This document shows, piece after piece, positions 17,936 to 28,764 of a stretch of DNA of 64,000 nucleotides. How positions within the stretch are numbered: position 1 is the stretch's first letter; each line of letters begins with the position of its first letter. Both the position numbers and the translations under genes were made by a program. The notes beneath the pieces are model-generated. The model saw nothing but the letters and a program-made list of their open reading frames with translations, did not search any database and was not told the origin of the DNA. The stretch comes from Betaproteobacteria bacterium (GTDB lineage: Bacteria; Pseudomonadota; Gammaproteobacteria; Burkholderiales; SG8-41): NCBI GenBank assembly GCA_025363435.1, contig JANYDY010000108.1:1-64000 (forward strand), in the 5' to 3' direction.

Positions 17936-19900
17936 CTAGACGGCAAGTTCGGCGCGATCGCGGAACAGATCAAGCGCTTCGGGATTGGCCAGCGCCTCGA
18001 GATTTTTCACTGCGCGGCCGTGCACGACATTGCGTACCGCGAGTTCGACGATCTTGCCGCTTTTGGTGCGCGGAATATCCGTCACCTGCACGACTTTCGC
18101 CGGCACGTGGCGGGTAGTTGTATTGGCGCGGATGTGATGGCGAATTTTTTCCGTCAGTGCAGCATCGAGTTTGAGTTTGTCGCGCAGACGCACGAATAAA
18201 ACGACGCGCACGTCGGTCGGTTGTGGCGGCGGCCAGTCCTGACCGATGACCAGGCTCTCGATGACTTCATCGAGTTGCTCGACCTGGCGGTAGATTTCGG
18301 CAGTGCCTATGCGCACGCCGCCCGGATTGAGCACGGCGTCCGAGCGGCCGTAGATAATCATGCCGCCGCGTTCAGTGAGTTCGACATAATCGCCGTGGCG
18401 CCAGACGTTCGGAAAGTGTTCAAAGTAAGCAGCGTGATACTTGCTGCCGTCGGTATCGTTCCAGAAACCAACCGGCATCGACGGAAACGATGCCGTACAG
18501 ACGAGTTCGCCTTTGGCGCCCTGTACTGAATTGCCTTCGTCGTCGAAGACTTCGACTTTCATACCGAGCGCGCGGCACTGTATTTCGCCGCGCCACACCG
18601 GCAGCAGCGGATTGCCATTGACAAAGCAGGCGATCAGATCGGTGCCGCCGGACATCGAGGCGAGATTGACGTCCTCCTTGATGTGTTCGTAAACGTAGTC
18701 GAAGCCTTCCGGCGCCAGCGGCGAGCCGGTCGAGAGCAGGACGCGCAATTTTTCGAGCTTGTGTGTTTTGCGCGGACGCAGGCCGGCTTTAGCCAGCGCA
18801 TCGATAAACTTGGCCGAAGTGCCCATCACCGTCATGCCGGCGGCGTCGGCAAAATCGAACAGGATGTTGCCGCCGCGCGCAAACGGCGAACCGTCGTAGA
18901 GCAGGACGGCACTGCCGGCGGCGAGTGCGGTGAGCTGCCAGTTCCACATCATCCAGCCCAGCGTCGTGAAGTAAAACAAACGGTCGTCGCGGCCGAGCCC
19001 GATGTGCAGAACGTGTTCCTTGAGGTGCTGCAGCAGCGTGCCGCCGGCGCCGTGCACGATGCATTTGGGCACGCCGGTGGTGCCCGACGAATAGAGAATG
19101 TAGAGCGGATGGTTGAACGGCAGGCGTTCGAATTCGATCACGCGCGGTTTGTACGGCGCCATCAGGCTGTGCACGTCGATGCAGCGCGGAATCGCGCGCG
19201 TGTCCGGCGCGTGCTGCGTGTACGGAATCATGATGATGCGTTCGAGCGACGGCAGCGCGCGCACGATTTCGGCGACCCGCGGCAGCACGTCGATCGTCTT
19301 GCCGTTGTAGAAGTAGCCGTCGGCGGCGAACAGGATTTTCGGTTCGATCTGGCCGAAGCGGTCGAGCACGCCCTGCACGCCGAAATCCGGCGAGCACGAC
19401 GACCACACGGCGCCTATGCTGGACGCCGCCAGCATTGCAATCACCGCGCCGGGTATATTCGGCAGATAGGCGGCGACGCGATCACCGGCTTTGACGCCGT
19501 TGTTGCGCAGGGCCTGGGCAAGCCGCGAGACTTCCTGATACAGCTCGGCGAAAGTGACGCTGCTGTTGACGCGATCTTCACCCTGGAAGATCAGCGCCGG
19601 CGCGTTGTCACGGCGGCGCAGCAGATTTTCGGCAAAATTCAGCCGCGACTGCGGAAACCAGCGCGCGCCCGGCATGCGTTCGCGGTGCTCGACGGTGATA
19701 TTGCCCGGGCTGTCGGCGATGACGCCGCAGAATGTCCAGATTTCGCGCCAGAATTGCTCGGGCTCGTTGATCGACCACTGGTAGAGCGCATCGTAGCCGG
19801 CGAATTCAATGCCGTGTCTGGCCCCGGCGGCGCGCATGAACGCGCGCATGTTCGATGCCGCCATCGACTGTTCGGAGGGTTGCCACAGCGGTTTTTGCAT
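17936..19900 (-). CDS. Acetoacetyl-CoA synthetase (acetoacetate-CoA ligase)
   Basis: Activates acetoacetate to acetoacetyl-CoA with ATP, feeding ketone-body or PHB-degradation products back to CoA thioesters. The 654 residues fit the family. The AMP-binding signature [15 protein letters not shown] is present, the adenylate-forming core continues through [16 protein letters not shown], and the catalytic lysine is in [11 protein letters not shown] near the C-terminus. [14 protein letters not shown] and [11 protein letters not shown] are characteristic of acetoacetate rather than acetate ligases. The ATG at 19900 gives MQKPLWQPS, as in homologues, 19 bases after lysS. The pha genes nearby make a link to PHB turnover plausible. 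Confidence 0.9.
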   Translation of the reverse strand: MQKPLWQPSEQSMAASNMRAFMRAAGARHGIEFAGYDALYQWSINEPEQFWREIWTFCGVIADSPGNITVEHRERMPGARWFPQSRLNFAENLLRRRDNAPALIFQGEDRVNSSVTFAELYQEVSRLAQALRNNGVKAGDRVAAYLPNIPGAVIAMLAASSIGAVWSSCSPDFGVQGVLDRFGQIEPKILFAADGYFYNGKTIDVLPRVAEIVRALPSLERIIMIPYTQHAPDTRAIPRCIDVHSLMAPYKPRVIEFERLPFNHPLYILYSSGTTGVPKCIVHGAGGTLLQHLKEHVLHIGLGRDDRLFYFTTLGWMMWNWQLTALAAGSAVLLYDGSPFARGGNILFDFADAAGMTVMGTSAKFIDALAKAGLRPRKTHKLEKLRVLLSTGSPLAPEGFDYVYEHIKEDVNLASMSGGTDLIACFVNGNPLLPVWRGEIQCRALGMKVEVFDDEGNSVQGAKGELVCTASFPSMPVGFWNDTDGSKYHAAYFEHFPNVWRHGDYVELTERGGMIIYGRSDAVLNPGGVRIGTAEIYRQVEQLDEVIESLVIGQDWPPPQPTDVRVVLFVRLRDKLKLDAALTEKIRHHIRANTTTRHVPAKVVQVTDIPRTKSGKIVELAVRNVVHGRAVKNLEALANPEALDLFRDRAELAV

Positions 19901-19919
19901 GGCGGGCGGCGCGAGGGGT

Positions 19920-21422
19920 TTATTCGGCGCGCATTTGCGGAAACAGGATGACATCGCGGATCGACGGGCTGTCGGTCAGCAGCATGACCAGGCGGTCAAC
20001 ACCGATGCCGGCGCCGGCGGTCGGCGGCAGGCCGTATTCGAGCGCGCGTATGTAGTCGGCATCGTAATGCATCGCTTCCAGATCGCCGGCGTCTTTTTGC
20101 TTGGCCTGCTGCAGGAAACGTTCGGCCTGGTCTTCGGGGTCGTTCAGTTCCGAAAAGCCGTTGGCGATCTCGCGGCCGGCGATAAACAGTTCGAAGCGTT
20201 CGGTAATTTCCGGATTGGCATCATTGCGGCGCGCCAGCGGCGAAACCTCGGCGGGGTAGTCGATGATGAAGGTAGGGTCAAACAACTCGGCCTCAGCAGT
20301 GCCTTCGAACAGCGCCAGTTGCAAGCCGCCGAGTCCGTCGGTTTCGCGCGCCGGGAGTTTCAGTTCGGTCAGCTTATGCATGAGTTTTGCGCGGTCGTTC
20401 AGAATGTCGTCGGTAATTTCGGGACGGTGCTTTTTGATGGCCTCGGCAATGGTCAGGCGCGCGAATGGCTTGCCGAAATCGATTTTGCGTTCCTGATACG
20501 TGATTTCGGTGACACCGAAGACCGCGGTGGCGATTTCCTTGAACATCTCTTCGATCAAAACCATCATGTAGCGGTAATCACGATAGGCGACATACAGCTC
20601 AACCATGGTGAATTCCGGATTATGTCGCGTCGAAATGCCTTCGTTGCGGAAGTTGCGGTTGATTTCGAATATTTTCTCGAAGCCGCCGACCACCAGACGC
20701 TTCAAATAAAGCTCGGGCGCGATGCGCAGGTAGAGTTGCATGTCGAGCGCATTGTGATGGGTGACGAAGGGTCGTGCGGCGGCGCCGCCGGGTATCGAAT
20801 GCATCATCGGTGTTTCGACTTCAAGGAAACGGCGCTGCAGCAGCAGCGTGCGCATGGCCTGAATGATGCGCGAGCGCAGCACGAAGTTCAGGCGCGTTTC
20901 TTCGTTGCAGATGAGGTCGACGTAACGCTGGCGGTATTTCATTTCCTGATCGGTAAGCCCGTGGAATTTTTCCGGCAGCGGGCGCAGCGATTTAGTCAGC
21001 AGCGCGACGTATTTGACGCGGATAGTTAATTCGCCTTTTTGTGTTTTGAACAGAACGCCTTCAACGCCGACGATGTCGCCGATATCGAAATGCTTGAACT
21101 CGTTGTGTTCTTCCTTGCCCGGGTAGGCGTCGGTCAAATACAGCTGGATGGTGCCGCCCATGTCCTGGATGTTGGCGAAGGTGGCTTTGCCCATCAAGCG
21201 CTTCAACATGATGCGGCCGGCCACGCGCACGACCACTGGGTTCAGATCGAGGAAATCGCGATCCTTGTCGTCGTGAAAGGCATGCAGGTCGTCGGCGAAG
21301 TGGTCGCGGCTGAATTTATTCGGAAAGGAAAAACCTTTCTCGCGCAGCGCTTTCAGTTTGGCGCGGCGCTCGGCAATGATCTGGTTTTCTTCCGGTTTCG
21401 GTGCGGCGGGTTGATCGCTCAT
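19920..21422 (-). CDS. lysS: Lysyl-tRNA synthetase, class II
   Basis: Charges tRNA-Lys. The 500-residue protein has the N-terminal OB-fold anticodon-binding domain ([20 protein letters not shown], about 70-90). The class II catalytic core shows motif 2 in [20 protein letters not shown] and motif 3 near [15 protein letters not shown] at the C-terminus. It lies 29 bases downstream of prfB on the same strand. The prfB-lysS pairing is conserved across many bacteria. Confidence 0.97.
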   Translation of the reverse strand: MSDQPAAPKPEENQIIAERRAKLKALREKGFSFPNKFSRDHFADDLHAFHDDKDRDFLDLNPVVVRVAGRIMLKRLMGKATFANIQDMGGTIQLYLTDAYPGKEEHNEFKHFDIGDIVGVEGVLFKTQKGELTIRVKYVALLTKSLRPLPEKFHGLTDQEMKYRQRYVDLICNEETRLNFVLRSRIIQAMRTLLLQRRFLEVETPMMHSIPGGAAARPFVTHHNALDMQLYLRIAPELYLKRLVVGGFEKIFEINRNFRNEGISTRHNPEFTMVELYVAYRDYRYMMVLIEEMFKEIATAVFGVTEITYQERKIDFGKPFARLTIAEAIKKHRPEITDDILNDRAKLMHKLTELKLPARETDGLGGLQLALFEGTAEAELFDPTFIIDYPAEVSPLARRNDANPEITERFELFIAGREIANGFSELNDPEDQAERFLQQAKQKDAGDLEAMHYDADYIRALEYGLPPTAGAGIGVDRLVMLLTDSPSIRDVILFPQMRAE

Positions 21423-21451
21423 GGTGTCCTCGGTACGGCGGCGCCTGCCGC

Positions 21452-22556
21452 CTAGATGCCCTGTTTCAGGCTGGCATTGATGAAATCGTCGAGCCCGCCG
21501 TCGAGCACGGCCTGTGTATTGCCGATTTCGACGTTGGTGCGCAGGTCTTTGATGCGTGACTGGTCGAGTACGTAAGATCTGATCTGGTGGCCCCAGCCGA
21601 TATCGGTCTTGGTGTCTTCCATCGCCTGTTTTTCTTCGTTACGTTTGCGGATTTCAAGTTCGTAGAGGCGGGACTTGAGCATCGCCATCGCCTCAGCGCG
21701 GTTGCGATGTTGCGAACGGTCGCTCTGGCATTGCACGACGATGCCGGTCGGCGCGTGCGTAATGCGGATCGCCGAATCGGTTTTGTTGATGTGCTGGCCG
21801 CCGGCGCCGGAGGCGCGAAAGGTATCGATGCGCAAATCAGCCGGATTGATTTCGATTTGTATCGTATCGTCGACTTCGGGGTAGACGAAGACGCTGGCGA
21901 ACGAGGTGTGGCGGCGGTTGTTCGAATCGAACGGTGATTTGCGCACCAGACGATGAATGCCGGACTCCGTGCGCAGATGCCCGTAGGCGTAATCGCCAGT
22001 GACCTTCAGCGAGGCGCTTTTGATGCCGGCGACTTCGGCCGGTGACTCTTCGAGCAATTCGACCTTGAAACCCTTGCGCTCACAATAACGCAGATACATG
22101 CGCTCAAGCGAATGCGCCCAGTCCTGCGCTTCGGTGCCGCCGGAACCGGCCTGTATATCGAGAAAGCAGTTGTTCGGATCCATCGGATTCGAAAACATGC
22201 GGCGAAACTCGAGATCGACGACGGTTTTTTCGAGATCAATGGTGTCGGTTGCAATCGACTGCAGCGAGGAGTCGTCGTTCTCGTCGCGCGCCATCGCGAA
22301 CAGTTCGTTGCTGTCGTGCAGATCCTGATCGAGTTTTTCCAGCGTGCCGACCATGGATTCTAGGGATTTGCGCTCACGGCCGAGTTCCTGCGCGCGTTTG
22401 GCGTCACTCCAAACGGCGGGGTCTTCGCACAGCTTTACGACTTCTTCGAGGCGGTTGCGCTTTGCTTCGTAGTCAAAGATACCTCCGCAGTTCGGTATTG
22501 CGTTGGCCGAGATCCTGCAGGCGCCGGGCGACGATATTGAGTTGTTCTGCTTCCAT
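21452..22556 (-). CDS. prfB: Peptide chain release factor 2, with programmed +1 frameshift
   Basis: RF2 terminates translation at UGA and UAA. The first frame (22556 down to 22476) encodes 27 residues, [15 protein letters not shown] to LRRYL, and reaches an in-frame TGA at 22475-22473. The sequence there, GGAGGTATCTTTGACTAC, is the classical autoregulatory site: an internal Shine-Dalgarno, then CTT TGA C. Skipping one base continues in the +1 frame (22474 down to 21452) as [11 protein letters not shown]. The total is 367 residues, close to the usual 365. KSPFDSNN contains the stop-codon-reading SPF motif, and GAGGQHINK the catalytic GGQ. This is not a pseudogene: low RF2 raises frameshifting. 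Confidence 0.97.
22473..22489 (-). promoter_or_regulatory. prfB programmed frameshift site
   Basis: On the minus strand the bases read GGAGGTATCTTTGAC: an internal Shine-Dalgarno-like GGAGG three bases before the slippery CTT and the TGA stop followed by C, a weak termination context. This is the conserved RF2 autoregulation signal. Confidence 0.93.
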
Positions 22557-22617
22557 GGTGCTTGCTTCGATGCGAAAAACGCGATTATACAGGACGGCGC
22601 CGCCCGGCCATCGCGAT

Positions 22618-24321
22618 TCAGGCCGGTTGCCAGTGCTCGAATGTGAGCTGCAGGCTGCGCGTCGCGTTGAATTCGTTGACACCGATGCGGTAGATCGCCT
22701 GCACGCGGTCCGGCAGCGACTCCGACTGTCCGAACAGCATGGCCTCGAATTCGCCGTCGCCTTTGCGCAGGCGCAGTTTCAGATGCCGTCCGCCGACGAT
22801 GCGCTGCTTCAGTACTTCAAAGATGTCGCAGAAGGTCGGTGCCGGGAAACCCTGGCCCCATACCGCCTGTTCGAGCCGGGCGGCGGTATCCAGCGTCATG
22901 AATTTTGCCGTCAGCGGGCCGTCAGTCGCAATTACGCGTTCAAGATCGACCGGTGTCAGCATTGCCTTGGCTGCGCTTTCAAACAGTGTGCGGAAGCGTG
23001 CGAAACCGGTTTCGCGCAGCGTCAGTCCGGCGGCTGCGGCATGGCCGCCGAAGCGGATAATCAAATCGGGTTCCTGCTTGGTCACCAGATCGAGCGCGTC
23101 GCGCAGATGCAGTGCGCTGATTGAACGGCCGGAGCCTTTGATTTCGCCGCTGTTGCCGCGCGCGAAGGCGATCACAGGGCGGTGCAGGCGTTCTTTCAGA
23201 CGCGAGGCGAGAATGCCGATTACACCCTGATGCCAGGTTTCATCGAACAGGCAGAGGCTGTAATCGTCGCTGACATACAATGTATCGAGTCTGGCCATGG
23301 CGTCTTCGTGCATATCCGATTCGATGGCGCGGCGCTGTTTGTTCAAGCGGTCGAGTTCCTGCGCCATGCGCGTCGCCTCGATGTCATCATCGCAAATCAG
23401 GCAGTTGATGCCGCGCGACATGTCGTCGAGCCGGCCTGCCGCGTTGAGCCGCGGGCCGAGCACAAAGCCGAGGTCGTAGGTCGAGGCGCGTCGCGCGTCG
23501 CGTCCGGCTACGCGCAGCAAAGCGGCGACGCCGGGCCAGGTCTTGCCGGCGCGGATGCGTTCCAGCCCTTGGGCGACGAGCAGGCGGTTGTTATCGTCGA
23601 GTTTCACCACGTCGGCGACGGTGCCGAGGGCGACTAGGTCGAGCAGGCTGGCGAGGTTAGGCTCCGCGCGCGTTGCAAACACGCCGCGCGTGCGTAGCTC
23701 GGCGCGTAAGGCCAGCATCAGATAAAACATGACGCCGACGCCGGCGAGGTTCTTGCTCGGGAAATTGCAGCCGGGCTGGTTCGGATTGATGATGCATTGC
23801 GCTTCGGGCAGCGCAGGGCCGGGCAGATGGTGATCGGTGACCCAGACGCGCATGCCGAGCGCGTTGGCGGCAGCGACCCCATCGACGCTGGCGATGCCGT
23901 TGTCTACGGTGATCAGAACATCGGGATTTTTGGTTTGTTTCGCCAGCGCCACGATCTCGGGCGTGAGGCCGTAACCGTATTCGAAGCGGTTGGGCACCAG
24001 ATAATCGACATTGGCGCCGAGTGCGCGTAGTGCGCGCACGCCGACCGCGCAGGCGGTGGCGCCGTCGGAGTCATAATCGGCGATGATCAGCAGTTTCTTG
24101 CCGGCGGCGATGGCGTCGGCAGCGAGTGCGGCCATGCGTTCAACATTGGTCAAGGCAGCGAACGGAATGAGCCCGCGCAAATCGGTGTTGAGTTGAGCGG
24201 ACGATTGGATGCCGCGTGCGGCGTAGATTTGCGCCAGCAACGGGTGGGTGCCGCTGCTGACCAGTGCTGCAATGTGATCGGGCGGCGCCGTACGAACTTC
24301 GATCTTGGGCGCGTCAGGCAT
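22618..24321 (-). CDS. recJ: Single-stranded-DNA-specific exonuclease RecJ
   Basis: A 5'-to-3' ssDNA exonuclease used in recombination and mismatch repair. The 567 residues contain the DHH-family motifs: [18 protein letters not shown] (about 75-92), VDNGIAS and VTDHHLPG (the DHH motif, about 160). The DHHA1 domain ([27 protein letters not shown]) and an OB-fold at the C-terminus follow. Its start overlaps the end of the RpfE-like gene by 8 bases, and prfB follows after 61 bases. Confidence 0.96.
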   Translation of the reverse strand: MPDAPKIEVRTAPPDHIAALVSSGTHPLLAQIYAARGIQSSAQLNTDLRGLIPFAALTNVERMAALAADAIAAGKKLLIIADYDSDGATACAVGVRALRALGANVDYLVPNRFEYGYGLTPEIVALAKQTKNPDVLITVDNGIASVDGVAAANALGMRVWVTDHHLPGPALPEAQCIINPNQPGCNFPSKNLAGVGVMFYLMLALRAELRTRGVFATRAEPNLASLLDLVALGTVADVVKLDDNNRLLVAQGLERIRAGKTWPGVAALLRVAGRDARRASTYDLGFVLGPRLNAAGRLDDMSRGINCLICDDDIEATRMAQELDRLNKQRRAIESDMHEDAMARLDTLYVSDDYSLCLFDETWHQGVIGILASRLKERLHRPVIAFARGNSGEIKGSGRSISALHLRDALDLVTKQEPDLIIRFGGHAAAAGLTLRETGFARFRTLFESAAKAMLTPVDLERVIATDGPLTAKFMTLDTAARLEQAVWGQGFPAPTFCDIFEVLKQRIVGGRHLKLRLRKGDGEFEAMLFGQSESLPDRVQAIYRIGVNEFNATRSLQLTFEHWQPA

Positions 24322-25333
24322 AACCGGCCGGTGATTTTAACCTGCGCCACCAGCGCCACAGATTTGCCGGCGTGATGTCGATGCGCCTGTAGTGCAGTGC
24401 ATCTGTTACTACTAGCGTCAGCAACGCAATGCGGCGTTTTTTCAGCGCGGCGTAGCAGGGGGCAATCCAGTGTTGCTCAAATGTTTCGATGGTTTTCTGC
24501 CAGCTCTGGAGGTCGCGTGCCGCGTCGCGAAAGGCATCGATGACAACCAGGGCATCGCCGCCGGCGGCGAGTACGGTTTCGGTCGTTGGCGGTAATGGTG
24601 ATGCGGCTACTTTGGTATGCGCGGCAAGTGCGCGCGCCAGCGGCTCATCTGCCCACACCCGGTTGTAGCGCGTTTCGGTAGACAAAGCACCGGCGGCGTT
24701 TGCGGTGCCGCCGCCCCATAACCAGATGCTGTTGAATACCGGCAGGCCGCGCATTTCGCGCTCCGCGTTGAGCGGATGCGCATGCAGCAGCATCTGCACT
24801 TCGTTGAGGATGCTGCGCCAGTAACGGCTGTCCGCGCCCGTCGGCATCACGGTGTCGATGTCGCGTTCAACCGCTGTGGACAGGGGCTGGGTGGTCAGAT
24901 CGCTATGCGTTTCCGTGCGCACATACCAGCGGCCGTTGCCGCCGGCGTAAAACAGCAGTCCGTCAGTGTGAAAGTGCGTATTTAGCGCATCCACCAGTCC
25001 CTGTGATTCTGCGGCGGATGGCGTGCCCGCGGCGTCGCTCAAATATATGCGGTTCTGGCGTGTATAAAAATGCACCGGGTCGCAGCGCAGCCAGTAACCG
25101 CGCGCTGCATCGCCGCCGTCGCCGGCGAGCGTCAGCGGGGCGACCGGCCAATCGTGCTGACGGCGCACGCTGAACTCGTCGCACAGCCAGGATTCCATGC
25201 TGCCCGGGGCGGCCGCGCCGGTGTTGCCGCGTGCCAGTAAGCCACTGAGACACGGCGTATACGGGCGCGCATCAGGCGCATCGCGCAGTACGGCCGGCAG
25301 CAAATCAGGTATTAAAAGCGTGCAGTGCATCAT
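24314..25333 (-). CDS. RpfE-type regulatory/phosphoglycerate-mutase-like protein
   Basis: A 339-residue cytoplasmic protein related by context and appearance to the RpfE-type proteins found next to recJ in xanthomonads and betaproteobacteria. Recognisable stretches are CLSGLLARG near the N-terminus, WLRCDPVHFYTRQNRIYLSD in the middle, and LWLWGGG-like FNSIWLWGGGTANAAG (about residues 216-231), which resembles phosphate-binding loops of the alkaline-phosphatase/PGM superfamily. The biochemical activity is unknown. Tandem ATGs at 25333 and 25330 are the likely start, since the longer frame to 25402 overlaps the lolC promoter region. It is translationally coupled to recJ. Confidence 0.7.
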   Translation of the reverse strand: MMHCTLLIPDLLPAVLRDAPDARPYTPCLSGLLARGNTGAAAPGSMESWLCDEFSVRRQHDWPVAPLTLAGDGGDAARGYWLRCDPVHFYTRQNRIYLSDAAGTPSAAESQGLVDALNTHFHTDGLLFYAGGNGRWYVRTETHSDLTTQPLSTAVERDIDTVMPTGADSRYWRSILNEVQMLLHAHPLNAEREMRGLPVFNSIWLWGGGTANAAGALSTETRYNRVWADEPLARALAAHTKVAASPLPPTTETVLAAGGDALVVIDAFRDAARDLQSWQKTIETFEQHWIAPCYAALKKRRIALLTLVVTDALHYRRIDITPANLWRWWRRLKSPAGYA

Positions 25334-25426
25334 CGCTGCGCAGTGTAACATTCGGCACGCGCCGGTCCGGCGTTGTGGTGCCGGGCGCGCGCTGTGGCAC
25401 ACTCCCGTTTTTCCGGAAAATCATTC

Positions 25427-26671
25427 GTGCAAGCTTACGAACTCTTTATCGGTCTGCGTTACACCCGTGCGCGTCAGCGCAGCCGCTTCATTTCGTTCAT
25501 TTCGCTGGTGTCGGTGATTGGCATTGCGCTCGGCATCACAGTGCTGATTACAGTGCTGTCGGTGATGAACGGTTTCCAGCGCGAGGTGCGCACGCGCATC
25601 CTCGGTGTTGCCTCGCATATCCAGATTTCAGGTGCAGACAACACGCTCGCCGACTGGCGCAGCGTTGCCGAAAAGGCGGTGCAGAACAGCGAAGTCGTGG
25701 CGGCCGCGCCTTATGTCTCGGCACAGGGCCTGCTGTCGAGCGGCAGTTCGGTGCGCGGCGTCTACATTCGCGGCATTATTCCGGATGCAGAGGAAAAGGT
25801 CGCCGATCTTGCTCAGCACATGAAAAGCGGCAGCCTCGGCGCGCTCAAGCCCGGCGAGTTCAGCGTGGTGCTCGGCATCGAACTGGCGCGCGCACTGGGT
25901 GCGACGGTGGGCGACAAGGTTGTCCTGATCGCGCCGCAGGGGCAGGTTACGCCGGCCGGCATCCTGCCGCGCCTGCGCCAGTTCACGGTGGTCGGGATAT
26001 TCGCCGTCGATCATTACGAATACGATTCCGGACTGGCGCTGCTGCATATCGAAGACGCGCAGAAGCTTTATCGCATGGGCGAGACGGTCAGCGGCGTGCG
26101 GTTGAAGTTGCACGATCTGTTCCGTTCCGGCGCGGTCTCGCAGGAACTGTCGCGCACGCTCGGGCCGAATGCCTATATGACCGACTGGACGCGTCTGAAT
26201 GCGAATTTTTTCCGTGCCGTTGATATTGAAAAACGCATGATGTTTTTAATTGTTTTCCTGATCATCGCGGTCGCCGCCTTCAATATCGTCTCCAGCCTGT
26301 TCATGGCGGTGAAGGACAAGCAGGCCGACATCGCCATCTTGCGCACGCTCGGCGCCAGCCCGGCCGGCATCATGAAAATATTTTTGATTCAGGGCACGCT
26401 GATCGGTTTGCTCGGCACGCTGGCAGGCGTGATCGGTGGCGTGCTGCTGGCCGCCAATGTTGACGTTGTTGTGCCGTTCATCGAATCGGTAGTTGGTTTC
26501 AAGTTTCTTGCCAAGGACGTTTATCAGATCAGCGATCTGCCCTCGGAAGTGCGTAGCGCCGACGTGCTGTTAACCGCGGTGTTCTCATTTGTGGTCACCA
26601 TGGTGGCAACCATTTATCCGAGCTGGCGTGCCTCGAAAATAAATCCGGCGGAGGCGCTGCGTTATGAGTAG
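25427..26671 (+). CDS. lolC: Lipoprotein-releasing ABC transporter permease LolC/LolE
   Basis: An inner-membrane subunit of the LolCDE machine that hands outer-membrane lipoproteins to LolA. The 414 residues show the N-terminal segment [22 protein letters not shown]1 ([20 protein letters not shown]), a periplasmic domain (about 50-260) and three C-terminal TMs with the MacB/FtsX signature [20 protein letters not shown]. The GTG at 25427 (VQAYELF) after CCGGAAAA matches homologues; the ATG-type frame at 25373 adds a non-conserved tail. As in many betaproteobacteria there is one LolC/E-type permease here, so it may act as a homodimer (LolF-like). It overlaps lolD by 8 bases. Confidence 0.93.
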   Translation: MQAYELFIGLRYTRARQRSRFISFISLVSVIGIALGITVLITVLSVMNGFQREVRTRILGVASHIQISGADNTLADWRSVAEKAVQNSEVVAAAPYVSAQGLLSSGSSVRGVYIRGIIPDAEEKVADLAQHMKSGSLGALKPGEFSVVLGIELARALGATVGDKVVLIAPQGQVTPAGILPRLRQFTVVGIFAVDHYEYDSGLALLHIEDAQKLYRMGETVSGVRLKLHDLFRSGAVSQELSRTLGPNAYMTDWTRLNANFFRAVDIEKRMMFLIVFLIIAVAAFNIVSSLFMAVKDKQADIAILRTLGASPAGIMKIFLIQGTLIGLLGTLAGVIGGVLLAANVDVVVPFIESVVGFKFLAKDVYQISDLPSEVRSADVLLTAVFSFVVTMVATIYPSWRASKINPAEALRYE

Positions 26672-27365
26672 CGTACCGGTCGATGCAGGCGCGGCGGCAA
26701 TCGAATGCCGCGATTTGCGCAAAGTCTACCTGCAGGGGCAGACCGAAGTGCCGGTCCTGCACGGCGTCAATCTTACGGTGGCGCGCGGCGAATGCGTGGC
26801 GATTGTCGGTGTATCGGGTTCCGGCAAGAGCACACTGTTGCATTTGCTCGGCGGTCTCGATGCGGCGAGCAGCGGCAGCGTTGCTATCGGCGGACGCGAC
26901 ATTGCGGGCCTCGATGAGACTGCGCGCGGCGCCTTGCGCAATCGCGAGCTTGGTTTTGTTTACCAGTTTCACCACCTGCTGCCGGAATTCACTGCGGTTG
27001 AAAACGTTGCGATGCCTTTGCTGATACGGCGCTGCGCGCCGGCTGAAGCAGTCGCGACGGCGCAGGCAATGTTGACGAAGGTCGGCCTCGGCCACCGTTT
27101 TAGTCATGCGCCGTCGGAATTGTCGGGCGGCGAGCGTCAACGCGTTGCGGTGGCGCGCGCGCTGGTCACCGGACCGGCCTGCGTGCTGGCCGACGAACCG
27201 ACCGGCAATCTCGATCGCCAGACCGCCGGAGAGGTTTTTTCCCTGATGCGTGAACTGAACCGTTCGCTGGGCTGCAGTTTTGTCATTGCAACCCACGACG
27301 GGGAAATCGCCGCGCAGGCCGATCGTTCCTTGAAGCTGATCGACGGCGCACTGCAAGCTGCTTAG
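26664..27365 (+). CDS. lolD: Lipoprotein-releasing ABC transporter ATPase LolD
   Basis: Powers lipoprotein extraction by the LolC permease. The 233 residues contain Walker [10 protein letters not shown] (about 52), the Q-loop in [19 protein letters not shown], the ABC signature [15 protein letters not shown] (about 153), Walker [13 protein letters not shown] and the H-loop in [18 protein letters not shown] is characteristic of LolD. Its ATG lies inside the lolC end. Confidence 0.96.
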   Translation: MSSVPVDAGAAAIECRDLRKVYLQGQTEVPVLHGVNLTVARGECVAIVGVSGSGKSTLLHLLGGLDAASSGSVAIGGRDIAGLDETARGALRNRELGFVYQFHHLLPEFTAVENVAMPLLIRRCAPAEAVATAQAMLTKVGLGHRFSHAPSELSGGERQRVAVARALVTGPACVLADEPTGNLDRQTAGEVFSLMRELNRSLGCSFVIATHDGEIAAQADRSLKLIDGALQAA

Positions 27366-27383
27366 CGGTCGCGACTGCGGCGG

Positions 27384-27692
27384 CTATTCCAGCTGCAACA
27401 AACCGCTAGCAAGAAATTCCTCAAAGCGGGCTTCACTGGCGAGCGCTTCGTCGATGACGAATTGCGGCGCAGAGCGTGCCACCAGTTTCGGCAGCAGGGC
27501 GCCGATGGCGATGAGGGCGAGGCCGCTGAATATCCAGCCCAGCAGGGCCATGGCGACGCCAATGCCGAGCACCGGCAGGCGAACCAGCGGCAACATGAGG
27601 CGCGCACTGATGTAACGTGCTGCCAGTGCGGGGTCGATGCGCGGCGCAAGGGTGCCGGCGCGGCAGCCGGCGACGAACTCCGCGTGCGTCAT
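27384..27692 (-). CDS. Small conserved-type hypothetical membrane protein
   Basis: A 102-residue protein of no family I recognise. MTHAEFVAGCRAGTLAPRID is followed by a hydrophobic pair of segments (LPVLGIGVAMALLGWIFSG and LALIAIGALLPKLVARSA, about residues 38-75) and an acidic C-terminus (FVIDEALASEARFEEFLASG). It starts 10 bases after the potassium-channel stop on the same strand, so the two are probably co-transcribed, and it converges on lolD. The coding bias and tight spacing support a real gene. A tandem ATG at 27695 is equally possible. Confidence 0.6.
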   Translation of the reverse strand: MTHAEFVAGCRAGTLAPRIDPALAARYISARLMLPLVRLPVLGIGVAMALLGWIFSGLALIAIGALLPKLVARSAPQFVIDEALASEARFEEFLASGLLQLE

Positions 27693-27702
27693 CAACTTGG
27701 GT

Positions 27703-28740
27703 TCAGACCCGGCCGAGAGCCGCTTCGACGGCGCGGCGTCCCTCGGGCGTTGCCATGATGACCAGTGTCATGCCGGCGCGCAGCGCATGCCGTTGTTCCG
27801 GATTGAAAACCCATTTCGCGCCGTCGCGCAGCGCCACCACAATGTGATTGCGATCCGGCAAATGCAGTCCGGCGAGCGGCTTTTCGTCGAAGCCGGCCGG
27901 CACCACCACCTCTTCAACGCGCAGATTTTCATCGGACTTGAGCATCTGGTCGAGAAAACTGACTACATGCGGACGTATCATCGCCGACGCAATACGCAGG
28001 CCGCCGGTGAAATCGGGTGACACAATGGCGTCGGCGCCGGCTTTGCGCAATTTCTCGGAATTGCGAATCTCGTGACAGCGCGCGACGATGCGCGTCGCCG
28101 GATTGAGCTGCTTGGCGGTAAGGCTGATCATCAGATTTTTGCTGTCGTCACCGGTTACCGCAAATACGCCGCGCGCGGTTTCGATATGCGCTTTTTGCAG
28201 AATATCGTCGTCGCTGCTGTCGCCGTGGATATACATCTGGCCCGGGTGTTTTTCCAGATGCGTGGTGATCGAGTTCATATCCTCATCGATGACGACGTAG
28301 ATGCGATCGGTGGCGTCAAGTTCATGCGCAACGTTGCGGCCGACCCGGCCGATGCCGCAGATGATGTAATGATCGCTTAATTTGTGTATGTGTTTTTCCA
28401 TGCGGCGTCTCCACAATGCTTCGCTGATATGGCCTTCGACCAGAAAGGCGGTAACGATAGAGGTCAGATAGGTCATGACGGCAATGCCGGCGAGCGCGAT
28501 GATCATGGTGAATACGCGTCCGCCGGGATGTTCCGAAAGATCGACGATCTCGCCATAGCCGATGGTCGCGATCGTAATGAAGGTCATGTAGAAGCAATCG
28601 AGCAGCGAATATTTTTCGCCGCCGATGACGCGATAGCCTGCCGTGCCAATGGCGAGGATCACAATCAGGATGACGAGCGACCACAGGAACCCGGCGTAAA
28701 TACGCTGTGCGGTGGACGAATCGGGTGCGGGCAGGGGCAC
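27703..28740 (-). CDS. Potassium channel protein with RCK (TrkA-N) domain
   Basis: A two-TM potassium channel subunit gated by a cytosolic ligand-binding domain, expected to work as a tetramer. The 345 residues show TM1 (LWSLVILIVILAIGTAGY), a pore helix with the selectivity filter TIGYGE (59-64), TM2 (about 78-100) and an RCK domain. The Rossmann glycines are GIGRVG (129-134), and a TrkA-C-like domain lies from about residue 255. The layout matches MthK/Kch-type channels. The filter ends GYGE rather than the commoner GYGD. It is first in a probable two-gene unit with the small protein at 27384. Confidence 0.9.
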   Translation of the reverse strand: MPLPAPDSSTAQRIYAGFLWSLVILIVILAIGTAGYRVIGGEKYSLLDCFYMTFITIATIGYGEIVDLSEHPGGRVFTMIIALAGIAVMTYLTSIVTAFLVEGHISEALWRRRMEKHIHKLSDHYIICGIGRVGRNVAHELDATDRIYVVIDEDMNSITTHLEKHPGQMYIHGDSSDDDILQKAHIETARGVFAVTGDDSKNLMISLTAKQLNPATRIVARCHEIRNSEKLRKAGADAIVSPDFTGGLRIASAMIRPHVVSFLDQMLKSDENLRVEEVVVPAGFDEKPLAGLHLPDRNHIVVALRDGAKWVFNPEQRHALRAGMTLVIMATPEGRRAVEAALGRV

Positions 28741-28764
28741 GGCGGAATTCGCTTCAGTAAAGAC

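Noticed and set aside
18683-19951. A 422-residue plus-strand open frame opposite acetoacetyl-CoA synthetase
   Set aside because: Composition is Arg/Gln/His-rich without domain motifs, and the other strand carries all adenylate-forming enzyme motifs.
22473-22556. prfB as a frameshifted pseudogene
   Set aside because: The break falls exactly at the conserved programmed frameshift element, and every RF2 motif is intact.
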